A stretch of 64,000 bases of DNA from an uncultured Vibrio sp. (GCF_963675395.1 NZ_OY776223.1:868001-932000), one strand, 5' to 3'. Counted from the stretch's first letter, positions 1 to 9,058 are shown. Notes: generated by a model not told the origin, from the letters alone. Translations and numbers: made by a program.

Positions 1-357
1 CATTGTGATTTGAATGAAACCGTTGGTTTAACTTTGTTTGGACTCGACGCAGCAATATTCGAATTTAAACGAGTCGCGGATGGATATGAAATTCGCAGTA
101 TCCGTCACTATTACGGCGATCAAGAAGTTATGAAGAAAGAATTCCAGCATGACTTCAAAGTGCATCACGCTTGCTGCAGTGAAATGATAACGATGGAACT
201 TATTGTTGACCACGGCGCAGTTGAGCTCCTGCTAAACGATGGAAAATTTAGTTTGACGCAGCTTTACTTTCCACAAGATCCAGATGGCAATATTAGTCTT
301 GTAGGAAATGGTTGGGAAAATGTAGTCATTAATAATCAAATGATTAGTAATAAGTAG
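1..357 (+). CDS. C-terminal part of a GH32-family glycosidase (5' end outside window)
   Basis: The frame is open from the first base of the window and ends at 357, so only about the last 118 residues are present. The visible part has the beta-sandwich look of the C-terminal domain of GH32 enzymes (invertase, sucrose-6-phosphate hydrolase, fructan hydrolase). It includes the stretch VDHGAVELLLNDG followed by LTQLYFP, the usual family signature for a non-catalytic domain. The catalytic domain lies upstream and cannot be seen. Ten bases downstream begins a sugar-type ABC ATPase on the same strand, so the pair probably ends an operon for uptake and hydrolysis of sucrose or fructo-oligosaccharides. 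The substrate is inferred. Confidence 0.6.
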   Translation, partial: HCDLNETVGLTLFGLDAAIFEFKRVADGYEIRSIRHYYGDQEVMKKEFQHDFKVHHACCSEMITMELIVDHGAVELLLNDGKFSLTQLYFPQDPDGNISLVGNGWENVVINNQMISNK

Positions 358-366
358 GTAACCCTG

Positions 367-1458
367 ATGGCAGATTTAACATTACGAAACATAAATAAAT
401 TTTTTGATGACGTACAGACAATCCATAATGTTGATTTAGATATCAAGGATGGCGAGTTCGTCGTATTTGTTGGGCCATCAGGTTGTGGTAAATCCACCCT
501 ACTTCGACTCATCGCAGGATTAGAAACAATCTCAAGCGGCGATGTAGAGATAGGCAACTGCATTGTGAATGACCTTGACCCCTCTAAACGCGGTATAGCC
601 ATGGTTTTCCAATCTTACGCTTTATATCCTCATATGACCGTTCGACAAAATATGAGCATTGGTTTGAAGGTGTCTGGCGTTGAAAAAGCTGTTATTGAAA
701 AGAAAGTTAATGATGCGGCCAAAATTCTTCAGCTAAATGAACTAATGGCTCGAAAACCGTCGCAGTTATCCGGTGGTCAAAGACAACGCGTTGCCATTGG
801 TCGCGCAATAGTACGCAACCCTGAGGTGTTTTTATTTGATGAGCCCTTATCTAACCTTGATGCGGAGCTCCGTGTCCAAATGAGGTTGGAAATATCGGCA
901 CTCCATGAGCAACTTGGCAGCACGATGGTTTACGTGACCCACGATCAAGTGGAAGCAATGACCATGGCAGATAAGATCGTCGTATTACGTTCCGGGCGAG
1001 TCGAACAAGTCGGTACACCGATGGAGCTTTACCACAATCCAATTAACCAATTTGTGGCTGGTTTTATTGGCTCACCTAAAATGAACTTCATCCCACTTGT
1101 TCTTCAAAAGCAAGATGGCAGGGACGTGATATTAAAAACCACCGATGGAGAGACCGTACAGCTGACGCTGGAAAACGATACGACACTTGAAGATTTGCCG
1201 TTCTCTATGGGAATTCGACCGGAGCATATTGGTTTAGGCGACAAGCATTCTGTTGCACTGGATCTAACAATCAATGCTACTGAGCTACTTGGGGGCACCA
1301 GCTTTGTTCATGCCAGTCAAGGCAAGTCAAAAGAGCTGGTGATTGAAGTGAAGTCAGAGCAAGTACCTGAGAAGCACACAAAAGCTCGTTTCTCATTCTG
1401 CCCATCAAGGTGTCACCTGTTTGACCACAAAGGCCAAGCTATTCCGCTAAAACGTTGA
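367..1458 (+). CDS. CUT1-type sugar ABC transporter ATP-binding protein (MalK/UgpC/MsmK-like)
   Basis: A 363-residue cytoplasmic ATPase that would power a carbohydrate importer. Walker A is GPSGCGKST at about residues 36-44, the ABC signature LSGGQRQR is near residue 134, and Walker B LFDEP is near residue 157, followed by the switch histidine in VTHDQVEA. The last ~120 residues are the TOBE/MalK regulatory domain typical of CUT1 ATPases, and the total length is normal for the family. The ATG at 367 has an AGG-type ribosome site about 9 bases upstream. It follows the GH32 fragment by 9 bases and is closed by a hairpin terminator at 1474, so it is the last gene of its operon. The permeases must lie upstream of the window. 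Confidence 0.9.
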   Translation: MADLTLRNINKFFDDVQTIHNVDLDIKDGEFVVFVGPSGCGKSTLLRLIAGLETISSGDVEIGNCIVNDLDPSKRGIAMVFQSYALYPHMTVRQNMSIGLKVSGVEKAVIEKKVNDAAKILQLNELMARKPSQLSGGQRQRVAIGRAIVRNPEVFLFDEPLSNLDAELRVQMRLEISALHEQLGSTMVYVTHDQVEAMTMADKIVVLRSGRVEQVGTPMELYHNPINQFVAGFIGSPKMNFIPLVLQKQDGRDVILKTTDGETVQLTLENDTTLEDLPFSMGIRPEHIGLGDKHSVALDLTINATELLGGTSFVHASQGKSKELVIEVKSEQVPEKHTKARFSFCPSRCHLFDHKGQAIPLKR

Positions 1459-1473
1459 TTCAAAAAATCTATT

Positions 1474-1509
1474 AGGGAGAATCTTACTCTCCCTTAATTC
1501 ATTTTTTTT
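1474..1509 (+). terminator. Rho-independent terminator of the sugar operon
   Basis: AGGGAGA (1474-1480) pairs with TCTCCCT (1488-1494). A T-rich tail with eight T follows at 1502-1509. It lies 15 bases after the ABC ATPase stop codon. Confidence 0.8.
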
Positions 1510-1521
1510 CAGGTGGTATTT

Positions 1522-1625
1522 GTGAACAAGCTTACGGGCTTGGTATGCCTGAAACTCAGTACATTGCTTAAGAACTCAGAGCCTTCAAGCAGCCTTGCTT
1601 CCGTTCTGAATTAGGAAACAAAGCC
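1522..1625 (+). mobile_element. Decayed 3' end of an IS5/IS903-type element
   Basis: In one frame, 1522-1571 encodes NKLTGLGMPETQY and a stop, nearly identical to the last residues of the complete transposase at 6798-7718 (NKLTGIGMPETQY). About 50 bases further on, TGAATTAGGAAACAAAGCC (ending 1625) matches the right terminal inverted repeat of the complete copy with a few changes. The rest of the transposase is absent. The remnant begins directly after the T-run of the operon terminator. The remainder, 1626-1762, holds nothing I recognise. Together with the 5' remnant at 4668 it brackets the TRAP operon. Confidence 0.75.
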
Positions 1626-1762
1626 CTTCAAAGTAGAATCAACCGTCAGCGCCATTGGTTCTTTCGGTTTTAGACCGTTTAGAAACGTGAGAGCAAGGTA
1701 AATAAAACGCCATGCTCTCATGCCAGTACGTTGCAATTTGTAAGCTTGTAGCTACGTTCACA

Positions 1763-3061
1763 TTAAGCTAAGTTTGGTAGCCATAAAGCGACTTCTGGCA
1801 CTACGCAGATAATTAGCGCAGCCATACACATTAACAAAAAGAACGGAAAAGAAGCTTTCGCAACTTGCCCAATTTTTTCACCAGTCAGCCCCTGTAAAAC
1901 GAATAAGTTAAAACCTACAGGTGGAGTGATCTGTCCTAATTCCACCATAATCACTAGAAAAACACCAAACCATAAAGGATCATAGCCAGCCTGAATGATG
2001 ATCGGAAGCGTAATAGGTAAGCTCATAACCGTTATGGATATACCATCTAAAAATAGCCCTAACACGATATAGAACAAAGCCAATGCTATTAGTAACATCG
2101 CCGGAGTAAACTGCTTTTCAGCAATCCATCCCGCTAGTTCAGACGGTAAGTGTAGGTACCCCATCGCGGTTGAAAGCATCGCGGCACTCACCATAATGCT
2201 GCAAACCATTGTGGAACTCTTAATGGTCGCTACCAGTGAGGAGGTAATAACCCCTATATTTAATTGCCTCTCGATTAATAGCAGTAATAATGTTGCAAAT
2301 ACACCCACAGCAGCGGCTTCAGACGGCGTAGCAATGCCTGAATAAATGGCTCCAAGTACAACAACAATTAATAGAATTATAGGTAATAAATAACCAATAC
2401 TTTGAAAAAGAGTAATATCGCAATCAGTTTCTTTAGGTGCTAGATGAGGCCGTATAGAAGCACATATCATCAAGTATCCGGAATACAAAAAAGCGATTAA
2501 TACTCCTGGTAATATGCCAGCCATAAACAGCTTACTGATAGACACTTCAGCTTGAATACCATAAACAATCATAACAATTGAAGGTGGTATCAACAGTCCC
2601 AAACTACCCGCTCCAGCCAAAGAGCCAATAGACAGTTGACGATCATAACCGCGCTGTTTGAGCTCAGAAGTTGTGATTTTACCAATCGTCGCAGTTGTTG
2701 CTGAGCTAGATCCGCTTACCGCGGCGAATAATGCACAGCCGACAACATTTGTGTGTAGAATCCCTCCGGGAATAATGCGAGTCCAAGGCTCCAACCCTTT
2801 AAACAACCGATTCGAGATATCAGAACGAAAAATCAACTCGCCCATAAATATAAATAGCGGGATTGCAGATAATTCCCAAGAATTTCCGGCCCGAAACATA
2901 ATTCTGCTTAGAATTGCCCCCACGCGATCTATAGGCATATCGGCAAAAATAACCAATGATGAAAACGCGACAATAGCTAGTCCTGCAAAAACCCAAATAC
3001 CTGAGCCCAAAACAACAAATAGAATCGCTATCACGCCTAAGGACGTAAAAAGTACATCCAT
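1763..3061 (-). CDS. TRAP transporter large permease (DctM family)
   Basis: A 432-residue inner-membrane protein made almost entirely of hydrophobic segments (about 11-12 helices), with the DctM hallmarks of a glycine- and serine-rich SGSSSATTATIGK stretch and the LGLLIPPS motif. It forms the transport channel of a tripartite ATP-independent periplasmic transporter driven by an ion gradient. The ATG at 3061 is chosen over upstream in-frame codons because GGAG lies 8 bases before it and because it then follows the DctQ stop codon by one base. It is the last gene of the DctP-DctQ-DctM operon. The substrate cannot be read from the sequence; family substrates are usually organic acids. Confidence 0.92.
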   Translation of the reverse strand: MDVLFTSLGVIAILFVVLGSGIWVFAGLAIVAFSSLVIFADMPIDRVGAILSRIMFRAGNSWELSAIPLFIFMGELIFRSDISNRLFKGLEPWTRIIPGGILHTNVVGCALFAAVSGSSSATTATIGKITTSELKQRGYDRQLSIGSLAGAGSLGLLIPPSIVMIVYGIQAEVSISKLFMAGILPGVLIAFLYSGYLMICASIRPHLAPKETDCDITLFQSIGYLLPIILLIVVVLGAIYSGIATPSEAAAVGVFATLLLLLIERQLNIGVITSSLVATIKSSTMVCSIMVSAAMLSTAMGYLHLPSELAGWIAEKQFTPAMLLIALALFYIVLGLFLDGISITVMSLPITLPIIIQAGYDPLWFGVFLVIMVELGQITPPVGFNLFVLQGLTGEKIGQVAKASFPFFLLMCMAALIICVVPEVALWLPNLA

Positions 3062-3062
3062 A

Positions 3063-3566
3063 TTAGCGCTCTCCATATTTAGGGGGTTGGTGGTACATAA
3101 ACAGAGAAAGTGCACGAGTGATTAAGGTTAGGCACAGAATGCAGATACCAATTAAGACAAGTCCTTGTGGAATCCAAAGAGGAGTCGCAGCGAGCGATTG
3201 GCTCGTGGTACCTCTCATCAAGCTTCGCGATACGGTCGTCCACCAAATGGAGCCTATCCAACTAAAGAAAACCGCAGCAATGGCTGATGTCGCGAAATCT
3301 AATAACCAACGCTTACTCTCGGGAATACGATCAATGATGACGTTAACACGTATTAAAGAGTCTTGCTCTAAGCTGTAACCCAGTGCGAGAAAAGTCATCG
3401 TAGCGACTGCATAACCAACAAATTCATCCAATACATATGTCGACATTCCTAACAAACGCAAAGAAATTTCCAGAAGGATATGACATAAAATATAAATAAT
3501 AAGGAATGCAGCAACGCTAAGGGATATCTTATTTATCCAATTAGATGTCCGAAATAATAAATTCAT
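3063..3566 (-). CDS. TRAP transporter small permease (DctQ family)
   Basis: A 167-residue membrane protein with four predicted helices and the family motif region around DSLIRVNVIIDRIPES between helices 2 and 3. DctQ partners DctM and is needed for transport by the complex. It lies 9 bases downstream of the DctP stop and directly abuts DctM, so the three are translated as one operon. The length is normal. Confidence 0.9.
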   Translation of the reverse strand: MNLLFRTSNWINKISLSVAAFLIIYILCHILLEISLRLLGMSTYVLDEFVGYAVATMTFLALGYSLEQDSLIRVNVIIDRIPESKRWLLDFATSAIAAVFFSWIGSIWWTTVSRSLMRGTTSQSLAATPLWIPQGLVLIGICILCLTLITRALSLFMYHQPPKYGER

Positions 3567-3575
3567 TACACTTTC

Positions 3576-4562
3576 CTATTGTTTACGTCGATTAAATTCC
3601 TCGATAATGGATTTTCCCCGCCCCCCTGTTTCATCAAGCCACGAACTTAAAGTCGGTTTAGCTGCTTCTTGCAAAGATAACAAAAATTGTTCAGGTAATT
3701 GCTCAAGGATGGTTACTTTGTTTGCTTCAAGCTGCGCATAATTATCCTTAACTCGGCTACGAACCGTTTTCCAGTTATGTTCGTCGGTTGTTTTCGCTGC
3801 AGCTAATAATGCGTCCTGATCTTCTTTACTCAAAGCATCAAATTCATCCCTATTCATGTGAACCATATTTAAAGGAATCGCATATTGAATAGCACTGTAG
3901 GTGTTTAGATGTTCCCAAAAGCGCGCACTCGCTCCTGCGTCTGCTGAAGTGAGCACGGCATCGATACCACCTGTGGTAAGTTGCGGTACGACATCCGCCC
4001 AAGACAAATTGACAGGAGATGCCTTGGCGTTCTTAAAGGTTAATGTCCCATTTTTATCATATGTACGGATTTTTAACCCATTCAATGCAGCTGAGCTATT
4101 GATCGGTGCAGTAGACCAAATGCCGCTTGCTGGCCACGGAGAAGCGTATAACAATATTTCATTGTTCTTCTCGAAGACTTCTTGGTAATAAGGCTTTGCA
4201 ATTTGGTAAAGTAGCTCTGCCTCATCTTCATTAGTGACCAGAAAAGGCAAAGAAGAGAGTAAAAATAGAGAATCTATACCCGCCATACTACCTGCTAGGG
4301 TGTCAGCCAGAGGGACGGCATTATCTGAGACGGCATAAAAATGATCAACGGACTTAAAGCCTAGAGAGCCTCCTGTATGTAGTGTGATATTTACGTCACC
4401 TTCTGTTAGTTGACTAACTTGATCTATAAAGAATATATCTCCTTGAGCATGAATCGATTGAGCATTATATTCACTTGAAAAATCAAGATTGGTTTTCCCT
4501 TGAGCTGCTGAGCTAAAAGCATATGACAGTACTAATACTGAACTAAGATTCTTTAAAAACAT
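3576..4562 (-). CDS. TRAP transporter substrate-binding protein (DctP family)
   Basis: A 328-residue periplasmic receptor with an N-terminal signal peptide (hydrophobic residues 8-20, probable cleavage after SSAAQG). The segment NGLKIRTYDKNGTLTF carries the family's conserved arginine that contacts the carboxylate of the ligand, and LTTGGIDAVLTS is the usual following motif. It delivers the ligand to DctQM. It is the first gene of the operon; upstream lies a 600-base stretch with an IS remnant rather than a recognisable regulator. Confidence 0.9.
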   Translation of the reverse strand: MFLKNLSSVLVLSYAFSSAAQGKTNLDFSSEYNAQSIHAQGDIFFIDQVSQLTEGDVNITLHTGGSLGFKSVDHFYAVSDNAVPLADTLAGSMAGIDSLFLLSSLPFLVTNEDEAELLYQIAKPYYQEVFEKNNEILLYASPWPASGIWSTAPINSSAALNGLKIRTYDKNGTLTFKNAKASPVNLSWADVVPQLTTGGIDAVLTSADAGASARFWEHLNTYSAIQYAIPLNMVHMNRDEFDALSKEDQDALLAAAKTTDEHNWKTVRSRVKDNYAQLEANKVTILEQLPEQFLLSLQEAAKPTLSSWLDETGGRGKSIIEEFNRRKQ

Positions 4563-4667
4563 CCGTGTTTTCCTTTCTTAAGTTAGTCTTCGTCAACCAG
4601 TATAAAAACAGACTTTGACACTGATTGTCTGTTAACGACGCTATATCGATATAAAGCGACAGTACTC

Positions 4668-4885
4668 GGCTTTGTTGCGAAATTAGAGTGAAATAATTCA
4701 GGATGTTACGATCAGATCAGTATCATTCAATCACTGACTATGCTCTCATTCCTAGCCCGATTACAAAACCACCAGCTAGAGTCCGTGCAATAATCCTCTG
4801 ATAAATAGAGGCTAGCTGACATTCTGGATAGATGAAGAAGCGGCTAGTGAGTGGAAGCAGCCTAAGAGAGGCAGGCACAGTGTGC
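4668..4885 (+). mobile_element. Decayed 5' end of an IS5/IS903-type element
   Basis: It starts with GGCTTTGTTGCG, the left inverted repeat of the complete copy at 6718. It then follows that copy base by base with substitutions and small indels through the initial transposase codons, including the shared runs TTACGATCAGATCAG and GATGAAGAAGCGGCTA-type sequence. Similarity fades around 4885. Stops break the frame, so it is inactive. It has the same orientation as the complete element. Confidence 0.75.
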
Positions 4886-5125
4886 CACAGTGAATGTGAT
4901 AACCTTGTTAGGAGAGAGGTGGCAGTCCACAACGATGTAAAAATATAGGGTTGTGCGCACTCTAGCTATGTGCATTTCATACAAGATACTGCTAAGTGAC
5001 TTCGATATGTCTCTTCGGATAAGCTTTAGTATTGCAAAATATCTAGTACAAGATGGGGTTAAATATCACTCTAAATTGAAATAGGACCTTTTTAAGCTAA
5101 AGATAAAGATATAGGTCATAAAGTG
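4886..5125. other. Intergenic remainder between IS remnant and MFS gene
   Basis: No gene, RNA or convincing regulatory site is visible here. The stretch is AT-rich and may be worn-down insertion sequence. Confidence 0.4.
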
Positions 5126-5156
5126 AAGGCTCCCAACGCACTACGCTAAGAGCCTT
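5126..5156 (-). terminator. Terminator of the MFS gene
   Basis: AAGGCTC (5126-5132) and GAGCCTT (5150-5156) form a stem just past the MFS stop codon at 5163. The tail on the minus strand is pyrimidine-rich but has only a short T-run. Confidence 0.55.
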
Positions 5157-5162
5157 TAAAAG

Positions 5163-6380
5163 TTACGCTGTTGCCATTCTCAAACGTGGTACTGGCTTGT
5201 CATCGATTGGAAGATGAATCAATGCAGCAATAAACGCTAGTACGGCCGCTGACCACCAAATTGGATCATAGGACCCGTAATAATCGTAGATACGACCGCC
5301 AACCCATGCACCCAAAAAGCTGCCCACTTGGTGAGTGAAAAACACCAAACCATATAGTGTCGACAGGTAACGGGCTCCAAAGATTTGGCGAACTAAACCA
5401 GATGTAAGTGGCACCGTTCCTAACCAACAAAAACCGATGGCAGCACCGAAGATAAGAGCAGTTTGCTCGGTAATAGGCAGTGCCAAAAAAGCACCGATCA
5501 CAACCGTACGCATCACATACAACGCAAACATCATATAACACTTGCTAAAGCGATCTGCCATTACACCCCAGAAATATGAGCCAAGGATGTTAAATATACC
5601 AACGTAAGCCAACGCCATTGCCGCGGTTGATGCAGGTAGGTTTTTATCCGCCAAATAACTAGGAAGGTGGGTCGCGATAAACATCACATGGAAACCACAC
5701 ACAAAAAAACCAGCATGAATCAACCAGTACCCTTTGTGTGCAAACGCTTCTTTCAAAGCCTCTTTTAGTGTTTGCTTGTCTTCATGCACATGGTTGTTAG
5801 CGGTATTTGCATTCCGCTTTGCCGTATTCATGAATAGTGCAAACAACACTATAAAACTGCACAGTAGCGCGAAGATTTGCATTGCACTTTGCCAACCAGA
5901 AGCGCTCAACAATGCTTGCGCACCCGGGATCATAGCAAACATGCCGAATGACCCTGCTGCCGTGGTCAAACCGAAGGCTTTAGCTGCATGTTGCGCTGGT
6001 ACCACTTTCGCTACTGCACCGAGTACGATCACGTAGCTGGTTGCGCTTAAGCCAAGACCAACAAGCACACCTAACGATAGGTACACCATCGTTGGCTCAG
6101 CAGTGATAGAAGTTAAGTACAGACCTAAGGCGTAAGAGATAGCACCTAAAATGATGATACGTTTCGCCCCCCAACGGTCGGCGGCCATACCCACAAATGG
6201 CTGAAACGCTCCAAACAATAAGTTTTGCAATGCAATAGCAAAGCTGAAGAACTCTCGTCCCGTTTGAAAGTAGTCGGATATCGGTGTCATGAAGATACCA
6301 AAGGATTGTCTGATCCCTAGACTGGTAATCAAAATACCAATACCTAGCCAAACAAGAAGTGGAAATCGAAAAATAATCAT
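5163..6380 (-). CDS. Major facilitator superfamily permease
   Basis: A 405-residue inner-membrane protein with 12 predicted helices in two halves joined by a polar loop (residues ~190-210, KRNANTANNHVHEDKQT). The motif GMAADRWGAKR between helices 2 and 3 is the MFS motif A, repeated in weaker form as GVMADRFSK in the second half. The overall look, with an N-terminal SFGIFM and many aromatic glycine motifs, fits the oxalate/formate-monocarboxylate (OFA/MCT-like) branch, but the substrate is unknown. It stands alone with its own terminator. 6381-6717 upstream is its promoter region and the left flank of the IS. Confidence 0.88.
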   Translation of the reverse strand: MIIFRFPLLVWLGIGILITSLGIRQSFGIFMTPISDYFQTGREFFSFAIALQNLLFGAFQPFVGMAADRWGAKRIIILGAISYALGLYLTSITAEPTMVYLSLGVLVGLGLSATSYVIVLGAVAKVVPAQHAAKAFGLTTAAGSFGMFAMIPGAQALLSASGWQSAMQIFALLCSFIVLFALFMNTAKRNANTANNHVHEDKQTLKEALKEAFAHKGYWLIHAGFFVCGFHVMFIATHLPSYLADKNLPASTAAMALAYVGIFNILGSYFWGVMADRFSKCYMMFALYVMRTVVIGAFLALPITEQTALIFGAAIGFCWLGTVPLTSGLVRQIFGARYLSTLYGLVFFTHQVGSFLGAWVGGRIYDYYGSYDPIWWSAAVLAFIAALIHLPIDDKPVPRLRMATA

Positions 6381-6717
6381 AAATCGCTCTTATTAATGAG
6401 TGTGGTGCTGAGAATGGCATTCCTTGCCACTTATGGGTTCGTGACCACCACTGGTAATAGACTTCACTGTCACTATTGCCAATAACCTTGATGAGTTATA
6501 GACAAAGATTAATAACAGGCACAAAATGTTACGCTCAGGTAACAAATCATTGCGGAGTGTAAAGAGTGTTCTGCAGTGACACAAATGATTAAAAGTGAAT
6601 TAATTCATGCAAATTGTGCATAAATAAATTTAGTCTCGAGAATCGAACCTTGTCAGGATAGAGTTGCCCTTCAGTCTAACTTTTCGTAAAACCTTTTATT
6701 TATCAGGAACGACACTC
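6381..6717. other. Non-coding stretch upstream of the MFS gene
   Basis: 337 bases holding the presumed promoter of the MFS gene (minus strand) and the left flank of the IS at 6718. I see no gene. AT-rich segments around 6590-6640 could hold the promoter but no clear sigma-70 match stands out. Confidence 0.4.
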
Positions 6718-7772
6718 GGCTTTGTTGCGGAAATCGAATGAACTTAATCAGAATATTACGATCAGATCAGGGACATTCATTCACTGACTTTGATTTCATG
6801 CCGAAGCCTCGCTACAAAACCACTAACTGGTGCAAGTACAATAACTCCTTGATCAACAGAGGTTCACTCACGTTTTGGATTGACGAAGAGGCCATAACTG
6901 AGTGGAAACAATCTAAACAGGATAAACGTGGTAGACCAAGATTGTTTAGTGATCTCGCTATCACGACTGCTCTCATGGTAAAGCGCATTTTTTCCTTACC
7001 ATTAAGGGCGCTACAAGGCTTTATCGACTCTGTATTTAGATTGGCGAACGTCCCATTGGTTTGTCCCCACTATACTTGCATCAGTCGCCGAGCTAAGGAT
7101 GTAGAGATTAATTTCAAAGCCTCATCACGAGGCGCTATCCAACACCTGGCTATTGATGCAACTGGGCTCAAGGTATACGGTGAGGGCGAATGGAAAGTGA
7201 AAAAGCACGGAGCCGATGGTAAGCGTCGAGTTTGGAGAAAGCTGCATTTAGCAGTCGACACCAGCACTCACGAAATAGTCGCAGCAGGACTGAGTTTATC
7301 TAATGTTACCGATGCAGAAGTCCTTCCTAACTTGTTGAAGCAAACACGCCGAAGAATCATCGAGATATCTGGTGATGCCGATTATGACACAAGGGATTGC
7401 CATGATGCCATACGGATCAAGCGAGCGATTCCGCTTATCCCGCCACGAGAAGGAGCCACCTTCTGGGAAAAAGGTCATCCACGTAATCTGGCGGTTGGTT
7501 GCCAAAAGCTCTATGGTTCGAACAAAAAGTGGAAACGAAAGTATGGTTACCACAGGCGTTCATTGTCGGAGACCGTTATGTATCGCGTAAAACAACTACT
7601 AGGCGCTTCACTCACGCTTCGAAATTACAACGTACAAGTTGGGGAGACATACGCCATGATCAAAGCACTCAATAAGCTAACAGGGATAGGTATGCCCGAA
7701 ACCCAGTATATCGTTTAAAATACAAACGATTTAGCTAGTGTTCGCTCTCAAGTTGAATTCCGCAACAAAGCC
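6718..7772 (+). mobile_element. Complete IS5-family (IS903-group-like) insertion sequence
   Basis: A 1055-bp element with perfect 15-bp terminal inverted repeats, GGCTTTGTTGCGGAA at 6718-6732 and its complement at 7758-7772. The IR start GGCTTTGTTG and a single ~306-residue DDE transposase are typical of the IS903 group. No direct target duplication is visible: the outside 9-mers are ACGACACTC on the left and AATTGATAG on the right. The element may therefore have been rearranged since insertion. The two remnants at 1522-1625 and 4668-4885 belong to the same type. Confidence 0.9.
6798..7718 (+). CDS. IS5-family DDE transposase
   Basis: 306 residues from the ATG at 6798, the length expected for IS903-type transposases; an in-frame ATG at 6738 would add 20 residues but lies near the inverted repeat. 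The catalytic triad is visible: D in LAIDATGLKVYGEGEW, D in ISGDADYDTRD, and E in the YHRRSLSETVMYRVK block, which is the YREK-like signature of the IS5 family. The reading frame is intact, so the element may still be active. Confidence 0.93.
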   Translation: MPKPRYKTTNWCKYNNSLINRGSLTFWIDEEAITEWKQSKQDKRGRPRLFSDLAITTALMVKRIFSLPLRALQGFIDSVFRLANVPLVCPHYTCISRRAKDVEINFKASSRGAIQHLAIDATGLKVYGEGEWKVKKHGADGKRRVWRKLHLAVDTSTHEIVAAGLSLSNVTDAEVLPNLLKQTRRRIIEISGDADYDTRDCHDAIRIKRAIPLIPPREGATFWEKGHPRNLAVGCQKLYGSNKKWKRKYGYHRRSLSETVMYRVKQLLGASLTLRNYNVQVGETYAMIKALNKLTGIGMPETQYIV

Positions 7773-8016
7773 AATTGATAGTGGAAGCCAAAAAGTTGGG
7801 AAGTGAAGCTGTTGATGTTTGCGTTGTATTCGAGGTGAAAGCAGAAATCGAATTCCAAAATAGAGAGCGTTCGAACAACAGCATCGTTCTTCAAGCTCAT
7901 AAACTTGCAGATGTTGTGAACGTGAGAAGATTTTTTGGTTTGGTCAAACATAGTTTGAGAACATTTGTTGTAAACCTACAACAAAAAATAGACTATGACG
8001 ACTTATACTGCAAATA
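7773..8016. other. Non-coding stretch between IS and SRP RNA terminator
   Basis: No gene is supported. An open frame runs across it but has no ribosome site, no recognisable product and would continue into the SRP RNA. Confidence 0.4.
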
Positions 8017-8060
8017 TGAAAAGACCTCTGCAATTTATGTCAATTTAGACTGCAGAGGTC
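8017..8060 (-). terminator. Terminator of the SRP RNA gene
   Basis: GACCTCTGCA and TGCAGAGGTC (8023-8032 and 8051-8060) form a perfect 10-bp stem. On the minus strand it is followed by TTTTC. It lies directly downstream of ffs. Confidence 0.8.
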
Positions 8061-8065
8061 AATAT

Positions 8066-8171
8066 GGGTGGGACCCCAGCCACATCCCGGCACACAAGTC
8101 ACACGCTGCGGCTGCTTCCTTCCGGACCTGACCGAGTTCACGAGCTATTGTTGCGAGAGGACCAGAGCCCC
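8066..8171 (-). ncRNA. ffs: 4.5S signal recognition particle RNA
   Basis: The minus strand carries the bacterial SRP RNA hallmark GGTCAGGTCCGGAAGGAAGC, the Ffh-binding domain with its GGAA tetraloop, inside a long hairpin whose ends are GGGGCTCTGG and GGTCCCACCC. Ends are estimated from pairing and by comparison with the E. coli RNA. The RNA binds Ffh to target membrane proteins co-translationally. A TTGAGG/AGAATT promoter-like pair lies just upstream (minus strand). 8172-8314 otherwise holds nothing visible. Confidence 0.93.
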
Positions 8172-8314
8172 ATAATTCTTTTGTTGAGGGCTTGCCTCAA
8201 ACGATGGGGCGATTATTCAGTATCGGACCTCATAATGCAAGGGCAAAAACCTTTAATTTCACCAATTAGCGATCGTTTGAACAAAACTCGGTCAATCTAG
8301 GATTTACTAGGAAC

Positions 8315-9058
8315 CTATAGCTCTGCTTGCTCATCGCCGCAGCGCAGGATGTAATCTGTCATCCACGCCGTACCCAGCAAACAGATCCAGACCACAAAGA
8401 CGGGTTTAGGCACATCTGTCGCTGGGCTGACAACCAATGCAGCAAAGCCTACAGTAGGAAGCGTCCAACAAAGCAGCTTACTCCAGTGAATAGATTGCTT
8501 TATCTTGATCAGCGTTTCCATTGAGGCGAGCATACCTGTCAGACAGAGCGCAACCAATGCGGCATAGGTTAAATCTGCTACCCATAAAGGTAATAACAAC
8601 AGCAATGGCCACCAGCTGTGCTTATTCGACGCTTTCCAATGAGTGATTGACCACCACATGACGATGACAGCAAGCGTCTGCACTACGGTTACCGATGCTG
8701 AACCTTCCAACTTCCCACCCTGCTGGGTGACCATAATGCCGACCTGCAAGGTTAAAACAATCAATCCGGTGGTAAGCAAGACACCCAGAGAACTACGATG
8801 AGAGAACACCACCATTAACAGTGGGAATAGTATTAAGATGCCAATTGATAACGCTATCGGCTGCATCGAGAGTGTTGCGCCAAATGCCATCATCGCGCCA
8901 AGCAATACGATCCCCGCTAGTCCGCCTTGGGGCAGTAGCCATAATGCAGGGATCATCAGAGCGAGAACAGGAAGCTCACCGCCACTTAAACTCATTGCTC
9001 TGGCACACACTACCGCGAGTAAAATCGTGATAAAAAACTGGATTGTAGAAAAAATCAT
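8315..9058 (-). CDS. Conserved inner-membrane protein of unknown function
   Basis: 247 residues from the ATG at 9058, chosen because AGGAGG precedes it by five bases; an earlier in-frame start has no such site. Seven or so hydrophobic helices cover the whole chain (for example IFSTIQFFITILLAVV near the start and WPLLLLLPLWVADL in the middle) with few charged loops. No catalytic motif is visible. It is a single gene between ffs and the divergent atl. I do not recognise a named family. Confidence 0.75.
   Translation of the reverse strand: MIFSTIQFFITILLAVVCARAMSLSGGELPVLALMIPALWLLPQGGLAGIVLLGAMMAFGATLSMQPIALSIGILILFPLLMVVFSHRSSLGVLLTTGLIVLTLQVGIMVTQQGGKLEGSASVTVVQTLAVIVMWWSITHWKASNKHSWWPLLLLLPLWVADLTYAALVALCLTGMLASMETLIKIKQSIHWSKLLCWTLPTVGFAALVVSPATDVPKPVFVVWICLLGTAWMTDYILRCGDEQAEL

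Noticed and set aside
4738..4932. Minus-strand 64-codon ORF between the TRAP and MFS genes
   Set aside because: It is antisense to the IS remnant at 4668-4885 and has no protein-like composition.
8064..8300. Plus-strand ORFs over 8064-8300 and 7775-8131
   Set aside because: They overlap the SRP RNA on the opposite strand and have no ribosome site or protein-like pattern.
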